63,077 nt of DNA from Armatimonadaceae bacterium. GTDB taxonomy: Bacteria; Armatimonadota; Armatimonadia; Armatimonadales; Armatimonadaceae. The position numbers and the translations under genes were made by a program. The first letter of the stretch is position 1. The number at the start of each line of letters is the position of its first letter. The DNA is taken from positions 17,141 through 80,217 of the forward strand of contig JAUJNC010000002.1 in NCBI GenBank assembly GCA_030446525.1, written 5' to 3'. The notes under the pieces were generated by a model. That model was not told where the DNA came from, did not search any database, and saw only the letters and a list, made by a program, of their open reading frames with translations. Below, one piece after another: positions 16,951 through 26,500 of this stretch.

Positions 16951-17715
16951 CTATTGATCGTCCCATGAGTTATTAGGATCACCATACGGCCACCCATTGG
17001 GCAGCGGTCCCAAAAACCTTTTGATGTGCATCCATTTGGCGTGGCCGTCCACATACGTTACGGTCACGCCCTCATTGTGGCGCGGCACGGGGCGACGACA
17101 ACTGTTCTGGTAGTTTCCGGAGCAGGCGTTACTGTATCGGCTGTTGCCTCCCTTCCACCCGGTAGGCGGCTCCCATTGCCAATGATTGAAATCAAAAAGG
17201 TTTTGATTCCATGTGGTGGGATCGTTGCTCGGGGAACCGGCCAGTTGTTGCGCGTCCACGAAAAGCGAAGTGCCCGCGGTATTCGGTATTTCCGCCAGGG
17301 ATTTCGTCACCGGGGTGTTGCCGTAACCGATGAGGTTGACGCTGGCCTGATAATGGGCGCGGGCGCGAGAGATCTTGCTCGCCGAGGGGCAGTTAAGCAC
17401 GTCGCGGCTTTTATAGTACGGGTAAAGCGCCTCGGTCCAGATACGGCTGGGATCGGGGGCGGCATTGCCGTTGGCGCCGATGAAAAGCAGTTCATCGTAG
17501 TCCTGGCAGTACATCATCAGGGCGTTCCCCATCTGTTTCGCGTTGGACAGGCAGGCGGTCTGCCGCGCTTTCTCGCGGGCCTGCGCGAAGACGGGAAAGA
17601 GTATGGCGGCGAGGATCGCGATTATCGCGATCACGACGAGCAATTCGATGAGGGTAAAACCTCGTCGCCGACAGCGTTCGGCATGCTTCTTCATGGAAGT
17701 ACGACCTTTCTTCAT
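16951..17715 (-). CDS. DUF1559 / prepilin-type cleavage protein
   Basis: A 254-residue pilin-like protein. The leader [13 protein letters not shown] has the prepilin peptidase site, then [19 protein letters not shown]. The DUF1559 body carries [17 protein letters not shown], the H-x9-DG motif. Two starts are possible: 17715 (GGAGAAGG upstream, chosen) or the ATG 21 nt later at 17694 (GAAAGG upstream). It lies 31 bp after a LacI gene on the same strand and upstream of the large beta-helix gene, forming a LacI-DUF1559-enzyme cassette. Confidence 0.92.
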   Translation of the reverse strand: MKKGRTSMKKHAERCRRRGFTLIELLVVIAIIAILAAILFPVFAQAREKARQTACLSNAKQMGNALMMYCQDYDELLFIGANGNAAPDPSRIWTEALYPYYKSRDVLNCPSASKISRARAHYQASVNLIGYGNTPVTKSLAEIPNTAGTSLFVDAQQLAGSPSNDPTTWNQNLFDFNHWQWEPPTGWKGGNSRYSNACSGNYQNSCRRPVPRHNEGVTVTYVDGHAKWMHIKRFLGPLPNGWPYGDPNNSWDDQ

Positions 17716-17746
17716 TAGTCCTTCTCCTTTGTTTGTTGCGCTCGAC

Positions 17747-18826
17747 TCACACCGGCGGCGGGGCGGTGCTGGAACGCACGGCGAGTTGTGTCACCGGCAG
17801 CGCGACGCGGCACTCCTCCACGGGCGCGCCGCCGATCAGGTGCAGCAGCGCGCCCACCGCGCGCCACCCGATCTCCTCGGCGGGGATATCCACGCTCGTC
17901 AGCGGCGGGTCGGATTCGCCGGCCGTGGCCTGGTTATCCACGCCGACCACCGACAGCCCGCCGGGCACGCGCCAGCCCAGGGCGCCCGCCGCCGCGATGA
18001 CACCCACCGCCAGTTGGTCATTGGCGCAGAAAACGGCGGTAGGGGGCTGTGGCAAGCGGCGCCATGGCGCCACGGCCTGGGCCGCATTCTTGTTGGACCA
18101 GGACTGTCCCGGCGCGAGCAGCGCGGGATCGTAGGCGCTCCGCGCCTTGAGCCAGGCGACGTAGCTGTCACGCCGGCACAGGGCGATGTCGGAGGAGCCC
18201 ACCGGCCCGGCGAGATGCGCGATGCGCCGGTGACCCAGCTCCCACAGATGAGAAAGTGCGCGGCGCACGGTGTCGTTCTCGTCGGCGTAGACCGCGCCGC
18301 AGCTGGCCGGCAAGTCCAGGAACCGCGTCAAAACGACGATAGGCATCCCCGCGTTCGCGAGGGCCGCCGGGCGGGTGTCATCGTGCGGGGCGCTGAACAG
18401 CAGCCCGTCCACGCGCCCGTCCAGGAAAGCATGGCACGACTCCGCGTTGCGGACCGAGGTCGGATAGTGCAGGAGCGAGTAGTTCTCGGCGTCCGCCGCA
18501 TCGCTGATGCCACGCCACGTGCGTTCCAAGAAGGAGTTGCGCGGGTCGCGGCGCAGCCCGCCGGAAGCGCCGATGCACACGCCGAGCGTACGGGTCGCAG
18601 GGACGCGCAGACCGCGTGACAGGGAGTTCGGGGTGTAGCGGAGCGCGGCGATGGCCGCGCGGATGCGCTCCGCCGTCTCCGGCGAGCAGACGTCCTCACG
18701 GCCGTTGGCGAACACGGACACCGTGGTTGTGGATACGCCTGCGCGCGCCGCCACGTCTTTGATGGTGGGCTTACGGTAACGCCTCAAGGGGCAGCCGCGT
18801 CCTTCCCTGAGCTGCGACGGAAGCAT
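17747..18826 (-). CDS. LacI-family transcriptional regulator
   Basis: A 359-residue regulator. The HTH is [20 protein letters not shown] at residues ~20-40, followed by the hinge [17 protein letters not shown] and the sugar-binding sensor domain ([41 protein letters not shown]). ATG at 18826 gives a 19-residue tail before the HTH; an internal TTG closer to the HTH is possible. The start codon sits inside an inverted repeat (18821-18839). It is followed by a DUF1559 gene after 31 bp and is divergent from another LacI gene at 19051. Sensor ligand unknown, probably a sugar. Confidence 0.92.
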   Translation of the reverse strand: MLPSQLREGRGCPLRRYRKPTIKDVAARAGVSTTTVSVFANGREDVCSPETAERIRAAIAALRYTPNSLSRGLRVPATRTLGVCIGASGGLRRDPRNSFLERTWRGISDAADAENYSLLHYPTSVRNAESCHAFLDGRVDGLLFSAPHDDTRPAALANAGMPIVVLTRFLDLPASCGAVYADENDTVRRALSHLWELGHRRIAHLAGPVGSSDIALCRRDSYVAWLKARSAYDPALLAPGQSWSNKNAAQAVAPWRRLPQPPTAVFCANDQLAVGVIAAAGALGWRVPGGLSVVGVDNQATAGESDPPLTSVDIPAEEIGWRAVGALLHLIGGAPVEECRVALPVTQLAVRSSTAPPPV

Positions 18827-18839
18827 TCACTAAATGCTT
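18821..18839. promoter_or_regulatory. Inverted repeat over the LacI start codon
   Basis: AAGCATT-CACTA-AATGCTT (7-bp arms, 5-nt spacer) covers the ATG of the minus-strand LacI gene and lies about 20 bp downstream of its -10 box. Its position fits an autoregulatory operator or an RNA hairpin that masks the start. Confidence 0.4.
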
Positions 18840-18855
18840 TTACCCGGCTCACGCT

Positions 18856-18885
18856 ATCCTAACATGTAGCTCCACAGGCTGTCAA
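18856..18885 (-). promoter_or_regulatory. Sigma70-type promoter of the minus-strand LacI gene
   Basis: Minus-strand TTGACA (18885-18880), 18-nt spacer, TAGGAT (18861-18856), about 30 bp before the ATG at 18826. Confidence 0.6.
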
Positions 18886-18964
18886 GGCGAAACGACCCCG
18901 TCCTGCCGAAGTGAAAATCTCAGGACATTTTTATTTTCGAGTGACACCCACCTCTCGATACCTC

Positions 18965-18993
18965 TTGACACGCGGGGCGCCGGATGGTAGAAT
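18965..18993 (+). promoter_or_regulatory. Sigma70-type promoter of the LacI gene at 19051
   Basis: TTGACA (18965-18970), a 17-nt spacer and TAGAAT (18988-18993). The start of transcription would fall inside the 32-bp palindrome that begins at the last base of the -10 box. Confidence 0.75.
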
Positions 18994-19024
18994 GCACAAG
19001 CGGTTTTGCAAAACCGCTTGTGCA
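18993..19024. promoter_or_regulatory. 32-bp perfect palindrome, candidate LacI operator
   Basis: The left arm TGCACAAGCGGTTTTG is followed at once by its exact reverse complement, a 16+16 bp palindrome centred on TTTTGCAAAA. It overlaps the -10 box and transcription start of the LacI gene at 19051, the classic place for an autoregulatory operator. No T-run follows, so it is unlikely to be a terminator. Confidence 0.75.
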
Positions 19025-19050
19025 GCGAGCCCATTGCCAGGAGGCTACCT

Positions 19051-20058
19051 TTGCCGGTTTCCATCCGCGAAGTCGCGGCGCGCGTCGGCGTGTCGCCGGG
19101 GACGGTGTCCCACGTCCTGAACGGGAACCAGAGCGCCCGCATCGCGCCCGCCACGCAGGAGCGGGTACGCCGCGCCGCCGCCGAGATGGGCTACCGGCCC
19201 AACCGCCTGGCCCGCAGCCTGGGCAAGGGGCGCACCGACACCATCGGGCTTCTGGTTTCCGGCTTGCGGAACCCGTTCTTCGTGGACATCATGGAAAACG
19301 CCGAGGCGCTGGCGATGGAGGCGGGCTACCAGGTCCTTCTGGATGCCGCCCCGTCGATGCACGGCACCTACAAAGCCCACGCCAAGATCCAGGGCTGGCC
19401 CGTCGACGGCGTGCTGATGTGGGCCGCGCGTTACGAGAACCTGGCGATGTACCTCGGTCCGCAGGCCGAAAACCTTCCGGTCGTTTATCTGGGCTCCGTG
19501 CGCGAGGACGGGAGCGACTGGGTCTCGTTTGCTCTTCACGACGGGGGGCGGCAGGTGACGGAGCACCTGCTTTCGCGGGGCTACCGCCGCATCGCCTATG
19601 CGTCCCCGTACGCCTTCGGCGAGGACCGCCACGAGGAGGCGCGCCACCAAGCCTATAAGGAGGTCTGCCGGGCGGCGGGCCTGGAACCCGAGTTCGTGCT
19701 CCTGGGCGGGCAGGAGACGCGCGCCGCCGGGAAGCAGGCCGGTTCCGAGATCGCGGCGCGTCCGGCCGCGGACCGCCCGGACGCCGTGCTCTGTCACAAC
19801 GACACGATCGCCATGGGGGTCTACTGCGGGCTGCGCCGCGCGGGCCTGCGCGTCCCCGAGGACGTCGCCGTGGCGGGCTTCGACGGGGTCGACGAGGCGC
19901 AGTACCTGGAGGTCCCGCTCACCACGGTGCACACCCCCGCCGACGCCCTGTGCCGGCGCGCGCTGGGGATCCTGTCGCGGCGCCTGGCCGGCGACCGCGA
20001 AACGCCCCCGCAGCAGGTCCTCGTCCCGACCGAACTTCGGGTGGGCGGATCCACGTAA
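19051..20058 (+). CDS. LacI-family transcriptional regulator
   Basis: A 335-residue LacI protein. The HTH is SIREVAARVGVSPGTVSHVL at residues 4-23, then the hinge GYRPNRLARSLGKGRTDTIG and the sensor domain (NPFFVDIMENAEALA, VLCHNDTIAMGVYCGL, VAVAGFDG). Start TTG at 19051 is chosen because AGGAGG lies 7 nt upstream and it gives a standard N-terminus; the ATG at 19006 would sit in the palindrome. The 32-bp palindrome at its promoter suggests autoregulation and control of the following DUF1559 and glycosidase genes. The effector is probably a sugar. Confidence 0.93.
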   Translation: MPVSIREVAARVGVSPGTVSHVLNGNQSARIAPATQERVRRAAAEMGYRPNRLARSLGKGRTDTIGLLVSGLRNPFFVDIMENAEALAMEAGYQVLLDAAPSMHGTYKAHAKIQGWPVDGVLMWAARYENLAMYLGPQAENLPVVYLGSVREDGSDWVSFALHDGGRQVTEHLLSRGYRRIAYASPYAFGEDRHEEARHQAYKEVCRAAGLEPEFVLLGGQETRAAGKQAGSEIAARPAADRPDAVLCHNDTIAMGVYCGLRRAGLRVPEDVAVAGFDGVDEAQYLEVPLTTVHTPADALCRRALGILSRRLAGDRETPPQQVLVPTELRVGGST

Positions 20059-20126
20059 TATCAGCGGGCATCGCCGTCCCGACGGCAGAGATCGCCCGCG
20101 CAGACACATCTAAGGGAGTTTAAGCC

Positions 20127-20930
20127 ATGCAACGCACGCAGAGTTCTCACCCCGATCGCGGGTTCACCCGGATCCATGGCGCGCCAGCGCGCCAGACATC
20201 AGCGCCCCGCCCCGGGACGGGATTTACGCTGATCGAGCTGCTCGTCGTCATCGCGATAATAGCGATCCTGGCAGCCATCCTGTTCCCTGTCTTCGCCCAG
20301 GCGCGGGAGAAGGCCCGCCAAGCCTCCTGCATGAGTAACCTGAAGCAGGTCGGCACCGCCCTGATGATGTACGCCCAGGACTATGACGAAACATACCCCC
20401 TGAGGACCTATGGGGGTCCCGGCATAGATACCGTGACGGGGCAGCGAAACAGCTGGCGCTCGCACGTCTATCCTTACATCAAGAACGGCGCCGTCTTCCA
20501 GTGCCCGTCCAACCCGTACAAGGACCGGCGCACCAATGACAACGATGAACCGATCCCCTTCAACATCTCCTACAACTGCAACGCGCAGGGCGTCATAGGC
20601 ACCTGGAGCTCACCGGTCGCCATGGCCTCTGTTGAGTACCCCGCGAGCGTCATTGCGGTCACGGAAGTGCGGGCCGTAAACGGGCCGGGTAACTATAGCG
20701 CGGCCTTTGACGGCGACATCAACTTCAACGCGCCCGCGCATGTGAACAGCCTTTTTGCGGGTCACTCGGGCCTCACCAACTCCGACTTCGCGGACGGGCA
20801 CGTCAAGGCGCACAAGCCCGGCGCAACGGTTCAAAACAACAACACGACAACCTTCTGGACCCGCGACAACAAGGGGGTCAATAATAACCTCCGGGCGATG
20901 CTCGCGTCCGCGGAGCAAGCGTTCAAGTAG
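20127..20930 (+). CDS. DUF1559 / prepilin-type cleavage protein
   Basis: A 267-residue pilin-like protein with a longer pre-leader (about 32 residues before the cleavage site [11 protein letters not shown]). Then come [19 protein letters not shown] and a DUF1559 body with [17 protein letters not shown] (H-x9-DG). The RBS GGGAG precedes the ATG. It follows the LacI gene by 68 bp and precedes a glycosidase-like gene by 24 bp, so these are probably one operon under the palindromic operator. The DNA of the leader is nearly the same as in the other three DUF1559 genes. Confidence 0.92.
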   Translation: MQRTQSSHPDRGFTRIHGAPARQTSAPRPGTGFTLIELLVVIAIIAILAAILFPVFAQAREKARQASCMSNLKQVGTALMMYAQDYDETYPLRTYGGPGIDTVTGQRNSWRSHVYPYIKNGAVFQCPSNPYKDRRTNDNDEPIPFNISYNCNAQGVIGTWSSPVAMASVEYPASVIAVTEVRAVNGPGNYSAAFDGDINFNAPAHVNSLFAGHSGLTNSDFADGHVKAHKPGATVQNNNTTTFWTRDNKGVNNNLRAMLASAEQAFK

Positions 20931-20954
20931 GATCGCACGGAGGTTACCTCGAAG

Positions 20955-22442
20955 ATGCACGGCAAACCATGCCAAACAGGCCGCCCCCAGGTGATGCGCG
21001 CAGCAACAACAACGGCCATCCTGATGTCGTTGGCGGCTGCCTGCCACAGCTCCCCGTCTCCGCCCACGGCGGCGAGCGGACCGGTTACGGTGCGCGTCGA
21101 TTGGGCGGCGACCAAGGGGACCGCGACCCGCTCCAGCTTCGGGCTGAACGGCTTCACCGCCTTCGATCCGAAGAACGCCGCCAGCCCCGAATACCGTCAG
21201 AACATGGCCTACATGAACCCGGGGCTGGTGCGCTACCACAGCGCCGAGATGGTGAAGGACAGCTCCCGCCCCAACGGCTGGCTGGATCATAAAGCCAAAA
21301 AGTGGGACGCGGCGAAGATCCGGCGCGCGCTCGACGCCTGGATGCCCGAAGCCGGCGGGGCGCTTCTAACCATCCCCTGGTGGCCCGAGTGGATGGACAA
21401 AGATAAGGACCGCCTCCTGGACGCGGACGAATACGACCGCTTCGCCGCCCTCTGCGCCGACCTGGTGCGCATCGTCAACGTCGACCTCAAAAAGAACGTC
21501 CGGTACTGGGAAGCGACCAACGAGCGGGACGGCCCGTACTGGGTGGATCGGGCGAAGAAAAAGGAGCCGGACCGTCTGGACGAGCTGGTGACGATCTACA
21601 ACAGGTGCGCGGCCGCGATGAAGCGGGTCGACCCCACGATCAAGGTGGGCGGGCCCGCCGCCGCGCGCAGCGATCTGACCCCGTATCTCCGCCGGTTTGT
21701 CAAAGGCGCCAGGCAAAACCTCGACTTTTTCTCGTACCACATCTACGCCAGCGGCAGCGCCCAGGAGCCGGATCAATCAGTCTACGACAAGACCGAGCGG
21801 ATCGGCGCGTACACCAAGGCGATCGTCGCGATGCTCCAGGAGGAAAGCCCGGACCGCCCCATCCCCGCCCACCTCAACGAGTACAACATCAGCTGGGACT
21901 GGCGGCTGCGCGACAAGCGCATGACGAGCCACAAGGGCGCGGTCTTCGACGCGCTGGCGCTGGTCGCGGCCGTGAGCAACGGCGCCGCCGCCACCAACGC
22001 GTGGAACGAGCGCGACGGCGTCTACGGCAAGATGGGCACGGATTATGCGCTGCGGCCCGGCGCCCACGTCTTCCACCTGTTTAACCGGTACCTGGTGGGC
22101 GATGTGGCCCCGAGCTCGAGCAGCGACGACGGCAGGATCGTGGTGTGGGCGGTGAAGAACGCCTCGAAGGGGCAGAAGGCCTTCGTGGTAATCAACCGCT
22201 CGAACGCGGCTCTGCCGGTGACGTGCGACTTCGCCGGCTGGCGGCCGGAGGCCGGACTCGCCCGCCACGAGGTGTCGGCCCGGGGGTACACGACCTCGGC
22301 CCTGAGCGGGAAAACACTCGCCGCGGGCGGCCTGACGGTGCCGGAGCACTCGGTCACGGTGGTGACGGCGGCGGGGGGTGCGGCCGGCGTGCCGGGCGGC
22401 CCGGGCGCGGCTTCGCCGCCGCTTGACGCCGGCTCGCCTTAG
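20955..22442 (+). CDS. Glycoside hydrolase, clan GH-A / GH39-like, probable lipoprotein
   Basis: A 495-residue protein. After a short tail a hydrophobic segment ends in a possible lipobox (LMSLAAAC). The body reads like a TIM-barrel glycosidase: YWEATNERDG holds an Asn-Glu pair fitting the acid/base, HLNEYNIS a second Glu fitting the nucleophile about 140 residues later, and HVFHLFNRYLVGDV plus a beta-rich C-terminus as in GH39/GH51-type enzymes. The exact family and substrate are not certain. ATG at 20955 has GGAGG 12 nt upstream; ATG at 20994 just before the signal is an alternative. It is the enzyme gene of a LacI-DUF1559 cassette. Its 3' end contains the lipA promoter. Confidence 0.75.
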   Translation: MHGKPCQTGRPQVMRAATTTAILMSLAAACHSSPSPPTAASGPVTVRVDWAATKGTATRSSFGLNGFTAFDPKNAASPEYRQNMAYMNPGLVRYHSAEMVKDSSRPNGWLDHKAKKWDAAKIRRALDAWMPEAGGALLTIPWWPEWMDKDKDRLLDADEYDRFAALCADLVRIVNVDLKKNVRYWEATNERDGPYWVDRAKKKEPDRLDELVTIYNRCAAAMKRVDPTIKVGGPAAARSDLTPYLRRFVKGARQNLDFFSYHIYASGSAQEPDQSVYDKTERIGAYTKAIVAMLQEESPDRPIPAHLNEYNISWDWRLRDKRMTSHKGAVFDALALVAAVSNGAAATNAWNERDGVYGKMGTDYALRPGAHVFHLFNRYLVGDVAPSSSSDDGRIVVWAVKNASKGQKAFVVINRSNAALPVTCDFAGWRPEAGLARHEVSARGYTTSALSGKTLAAGGLTVPEHSVTVVTAAGGAAGVPGGPGAASPPLDAGSP

Positions 22443-22451
22443 GGATATACT
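22423..22451 (+). promoter_or_regulatory. Sigma70-type promoter of lipA, implying a leaderless mRNA
   Basis: TTGACG (22423-22428), a 17-nt spacer and TATACT (22446-22451). The GTG start of lipA at 22458 is 7 nt after the -10 box, where transcription should begin, and no Shine-Dalgarno sequence is present. Confidence 0.65.
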
Positions 22452-22457
22452 GACACT

Positions 22458-23501
22458 GTGAGTACCCAGAGCACGAGCGCCCCGCTGCCCGCCGACGGTC
22501 CGTCCGGCGTGGCGCAGCCGGCTCCCGCCGCGGCTTCGCACCGGCGCATACCGGAGTGGCTGACCATCAAGGTGCCCCGCGCGCGCGACATCGGCGCGGT
22601 GGAGGGGCTGATGCGCGGCGAGCGCCTGGTCACCGTCTGCGAGGAAGCGCGCTGCCCCAACCTGGGCGAGTGCTGGAGCAAGGGGACCGCCACCTTCATG
22701 GTGATGGGGGACACGTGCACGCGCTCCTGCCGCTTCTGCGCGGTCAAGACCGGCCGGGGCGCCCCGCTCGACCCGGACGAGCCGCGCCGCGTCGCCCTGG
22801 CCGCCCGGGCGCTGCGATTGAAGCATGTGGTCGTCACGTCGGTCAATAGAGATGAGCTCCCCGATGGTGGGGCGGGCCACTTCGCCCAGGTCATCGCCGC
22901 GCTGCGCGATCAAGCGCCGGGCGCGACCGTCGAGGTGCTGACGCCGGACTTCCGGGGGCGCAAGGCCGCCATCGAGACCGTCTGCCGCGCCCGCCCGGAC
23001 GTCTTCAACCATAACGTCGAGACGGTCCCGCGCCTGTACCGCACGGTCCGCCCGCAGGCCAAGTACGCGCGGTCCATGGACTTCCTGCGCGCGGTCAAGG
23101 AGATCGACCCGGCCATCTACACCAAGTCCGGGATCATGCTCGGGCTGGGCGAATCCGAGGAGGAGGTCCGGCAGGTCCTTTCCGACTGGAAGGACGCGGG
23201 CGTGGACGCGGTGACGATGGGGCAGTATCTGAAGCCGGGCAAGGGGTACCTGGATGTGGTGGAGTACCTGCATCCGTCGCGTTTCGAGCACTACAAACAG
23301 ATCGCCGAGGGGATGGGCTTTTTATACGTCGCGTCCGGCCCTTTCGTGCGGTCCTCATACAATGCCATCGATTTTTCCGATAAATTTTTGCGTGTCGGGG
23401 GGGACGATGCGGCCGTCGGGGCGGCATCCCCACCTGCGGACGCCGTGCGCCCGGCGCTGCCCGGGCCGCGTCGCCCTGGTTCGCCCCTCGCCGTTGGATA
23501 A
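22458..23501 (+). CDS. lipA: Lipoyl synthase
   Basis: A 347-residue radical-SAM enzyme that inserts two sulfurs into octanoyl groups on carrier proteins. Both iron-sulfur cluster motifs are present: the auxiliary cluster CEEARCPNLGEC (C-x4-C-x5-C) near residue 55 and the SAM cluster CTRSCRFC (C-x3-C-x2-C) near 86. The C-terminal serine motif is VRSSYNA. About 30 residues of Pro/Ala-rich tail precede the core and another ~35 follow it. Start GTG at 22458 coincides with the predicted transcription start. The likely target is the lipoyl domain of the E2 at 44.3 kb. The gene is intact. Confidence 0.95.
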   Translation: MSTQSTSAPLPADGPSGVAQPAPAAASHRRIPEWLTIKVPRARDIGAVEGLMRGERLVTVCEEARCPNLGECWSKGTATFMVMGDTCTRSCRFCAVKTGRGAPLDPDEPRRVALAARALRLKHVVVTSVNRDELPDGGAGHFAQVIAALRDQAPGATVEVLTPDFRGRKAAIETVCRARPDVFNHNVETVPRLYRTVRPQAKYARSMDFLRAVKEIDPAIYTKSGIMLGLGESEEEVRQVLSDWKDAGVDAVTMGQYLKPGKGYLDVVEYLHPSRFEHYKQIAEGMGFLYVASGPFVRSSYNAIDFSDKFLRVGGDDAAVGAASPPADAVRPALPGPRRPGSPLAVG

Positions 23502-23531
23502 ACGCTTCCTGCGTCGGCGGGAGGCGGCCGT

Positions 23532-26500
23532 ATGACCGCCCGTCGCTCCTCCCTTTCTTTCGGCCACCGCCTCCTGTGCTTCGTCCTGACCTGGGTTCCG
23601 CCGCTCGTCCTGCTTTTTGCCGCGGGCCGGACGGTGATCGCGCGCCTGGACGCGGTTCTGGCGCAGACGGCGCCGCTCGCCGCCGCCGAGGCGTCGCGCG
23701 CCCTGGAGCGCGAGGTGCGGATCGGGGACCTGTCGCCGGACCTTCGGTCCGGGAATCCTCCAGATGGCGCGCGCCTGCCGGAGCCTGGGCCTTTTCCCCG
23801 TCACCGTCCGCGACCTCGCCGTGGCCAACGGGCCCACCTTGAGCGGGTCCGGCCCGCTCGCCACCGCCCGAAGCGCCACGGCGCTCGTTTCCGTGCCGCG
23901 CCTGCTGGCCGGTGACGTGTCCGCGTCGATCGAGCGCATCACCGTGGAGGGGCCCACCGCCCTGCTCGTGCGCCGCCCGAACGGCCGCCTGAACGTGCAG
24001 GACCTGGTCCGGCCGCGGCCCAAGACGGGACGTCCGCCGTTTCGAACCACGGTGGTCGTGCGGGACGGGCGGCTGGAGTTCCGTGACTTCGCCGCCCGAT
24101 TGCCCGCCCGGCAACTGCCCGCCGTGAACTGGCTGTCCGGCGTGAACGGCGTGGTCAACCTGGCCGGCACGCGCACCGTCCGGTTCGACGTCCGGGCCCG
24201 GGCGATGCCGGGCACGCCGACCGCGAGGCGCCTGGGCGGGCCGCTGTGGAAGGCTCCGTCGCCCGGGACGACGCGCAGCCCGCCGGGCAGGCCGCCGCGC
24301 GCGCTCGTCTCGGTCCGCGCCGCCGACGCCCTGGCGCCGTACTGGCTGAACTACCTGTTCGACCTGCGCGATGTGGGGGTCACGGCGGGGCGCGGCGACG
24401 TCGACCTGTCGCTCGTGGTTCCCCGCGCGCCGCGCCCGAGCGCACCGGTGCAGACGCAGTACAGCGGCACGGCCCGGGTGCGCGGCGCGCGCCTGGTCGC
24501 GCCCCGAATACCGGTGCCACTGGAAGACGTCACGGGCACGGCCCAGTTCAGCCGGAGCAGCGCGCGCCTCGAGGCGACGGCGTCACTCTGGGGAGAAAAG
24601 GTGTCGGCCTCCGGAGTGGTGTGGAACCTGGCACAGGCCGGGCCGGCGCGCAGCCCGGCGGGCAGGCGCCGTCGCCGCCGCAGCTCGCCGTGACCTTCGC
24701 TTTGCCGCGGATCCCGCTGGCGCGCGCCCTCACCGCGCTGCTGCCGCGGCGACAGCGCCTGCCCGCCGGGCTGCGCGTCGCCGGCGCGGGGGCGATAACC
24801 GGTTCGGTCCAGGGGCCGCTGCAGAACCCCGTCGTGACCGCCCGCGCCGCTGTCCCTGCCGTCGTTTACCAGGGCCAGGTGGTGCGCGGCGTCGCCGCCC
24901 GCGTCACCTACGCGGGCGGCGTCCTCACGCTCGCGGATCTGACGGGGCGGCTGGCGGGGGGGCGCTGTCCGGCCGGGCCGCGGCCCGGGTGGCGCGGGTC
25001 GCGCCGGGCGGGACCACCAGCTTCCTGCCGGTTTCGCGGATCGACGCGGCTTTCTCCTCGGCCTCGCCGGCGCCGATCTGGCCGCCGTGCGCCTGCCGGG
25101 CCGTAACGTGGCCTCTGCCCGCCCTGACCGGCGATGGGCGCGTCCAGGTCGTGGGGAAGGTGGCCGGCGGCGAGCCTGACCGCGGCGGCGAACGTCATCG
25201 TGCCCGAGGCCAGCCTGCGCGGCGTCCGGATCCGCGACGCCCGCGCGCGTGTTGATCGAGGACGGCCGGGTCGTTGTGCCGGCCCTGGTCGTCTCCTCCT
25301 CGGCGGGCGCGGTGCGCGTCGGCGGGGACATCTCCCCGGACGGCCGGCTGGACCTCACCGTGAGCGCCGCCGGCCTGGTTCTCGGCCGCATCGCGCGCGC
25401 ACTCGGGCGGGACGCGATCCAGGGCGTGGCCTATCTGTCCGGCTCGGTACGGGGTACCGTGCGTGATCCCCTGCTTTCGGCGCGGGTGCGCGTGCTGGGG
25501 CCGGGCTACCGGTCCTACAACGCCGACATCGCCACCGGCAGCGTCACGGCCACGCGCACCCGCGTGACGCTGGGCGGCGACGTCGTGGTGCGCCGTTTCC
25601 CCGCCACGGCGACGCTTGCCGGCGCGGTGACGAATCTCCAGGGGGGCGCCGCGCCTCGACCTGACCGCGCGGCTCGATAACGTGGAGCCTGGGGAGCCTG
25701 CTGCGCCAGGCGGGCCAGGACGTTTCCAAGCTGCCGCGCATCGTCGGGGTGGTGGACCGGGCCACGGTACGGCTTTCGGGGACGCCGCAGAACCCCCGGC
25801 TGGCGGGTTCAGTCCGCCTGGGCAGCACCCTGGTCGGCGAGTATACGGTCGACGGGGGGACGCTGGAGTTCGCTTACGCGGACCGGGCGGCGACCGTGGC
25901 GCGGGCGTGAGCCTGGAGGCACGGGGGTGGGCAGGCTGACGGCGTCGGCGCGCCTGGACCCGGCCGGGAGGCTTTCGGGCGAGTTCGCGGTCCCCAACCT
26001 GAACCTGGCGTTCCTGGCGCCGTTCACCCGGCGCTACGCCGACCTGGGCGGCACCCTGTCGATCACGGGCTCCCTGGGCGGCACGCGCGCCAACCCCGCG
26101 GTCGAGGCGGAGCTGTCGGCTCCCCAGGTGAGCGTCGCGGGGACGCCGCTTTCCGGGATCGAGGCGCAGGTGCGTCTGCAGGCCAGCGCCGCCACGCGCG
26201 AGGCGCGCCTGGCCGTGCCGCGCTTCTCGTTCCGCCAGAACGGCACCGCCGTGCGCGTCGCGGACGCCGCGTACGACACCCGGACCGGCCGGCTGGCGGC
26301 GGACCTTTCCCTGAGCACCGGCGACATCGGGGTGCTGCTGGGCGCGCTGCGGCGCTCCGGCCTGGCGGACACCGAGCAGGGGGCGCGCCTGGTGGCGGCG
26401 TTGAACCGGCTGCCGCAGCCGATCTACGGCAGCTTCTCCGTCGAAAACCTCGCCGTCCGGGGGCGCATCACCGGGCAGGGCTTCGTGGACAGAAACATAC

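Noticed and set aside
23738..25930. Programmed ribosomal frameshifting in tamB and other broken genes
   Set aside because: There are too many shifts in both directions, at unrelated sites, in genes not known for recoding; errors in G/C runs explain them better.
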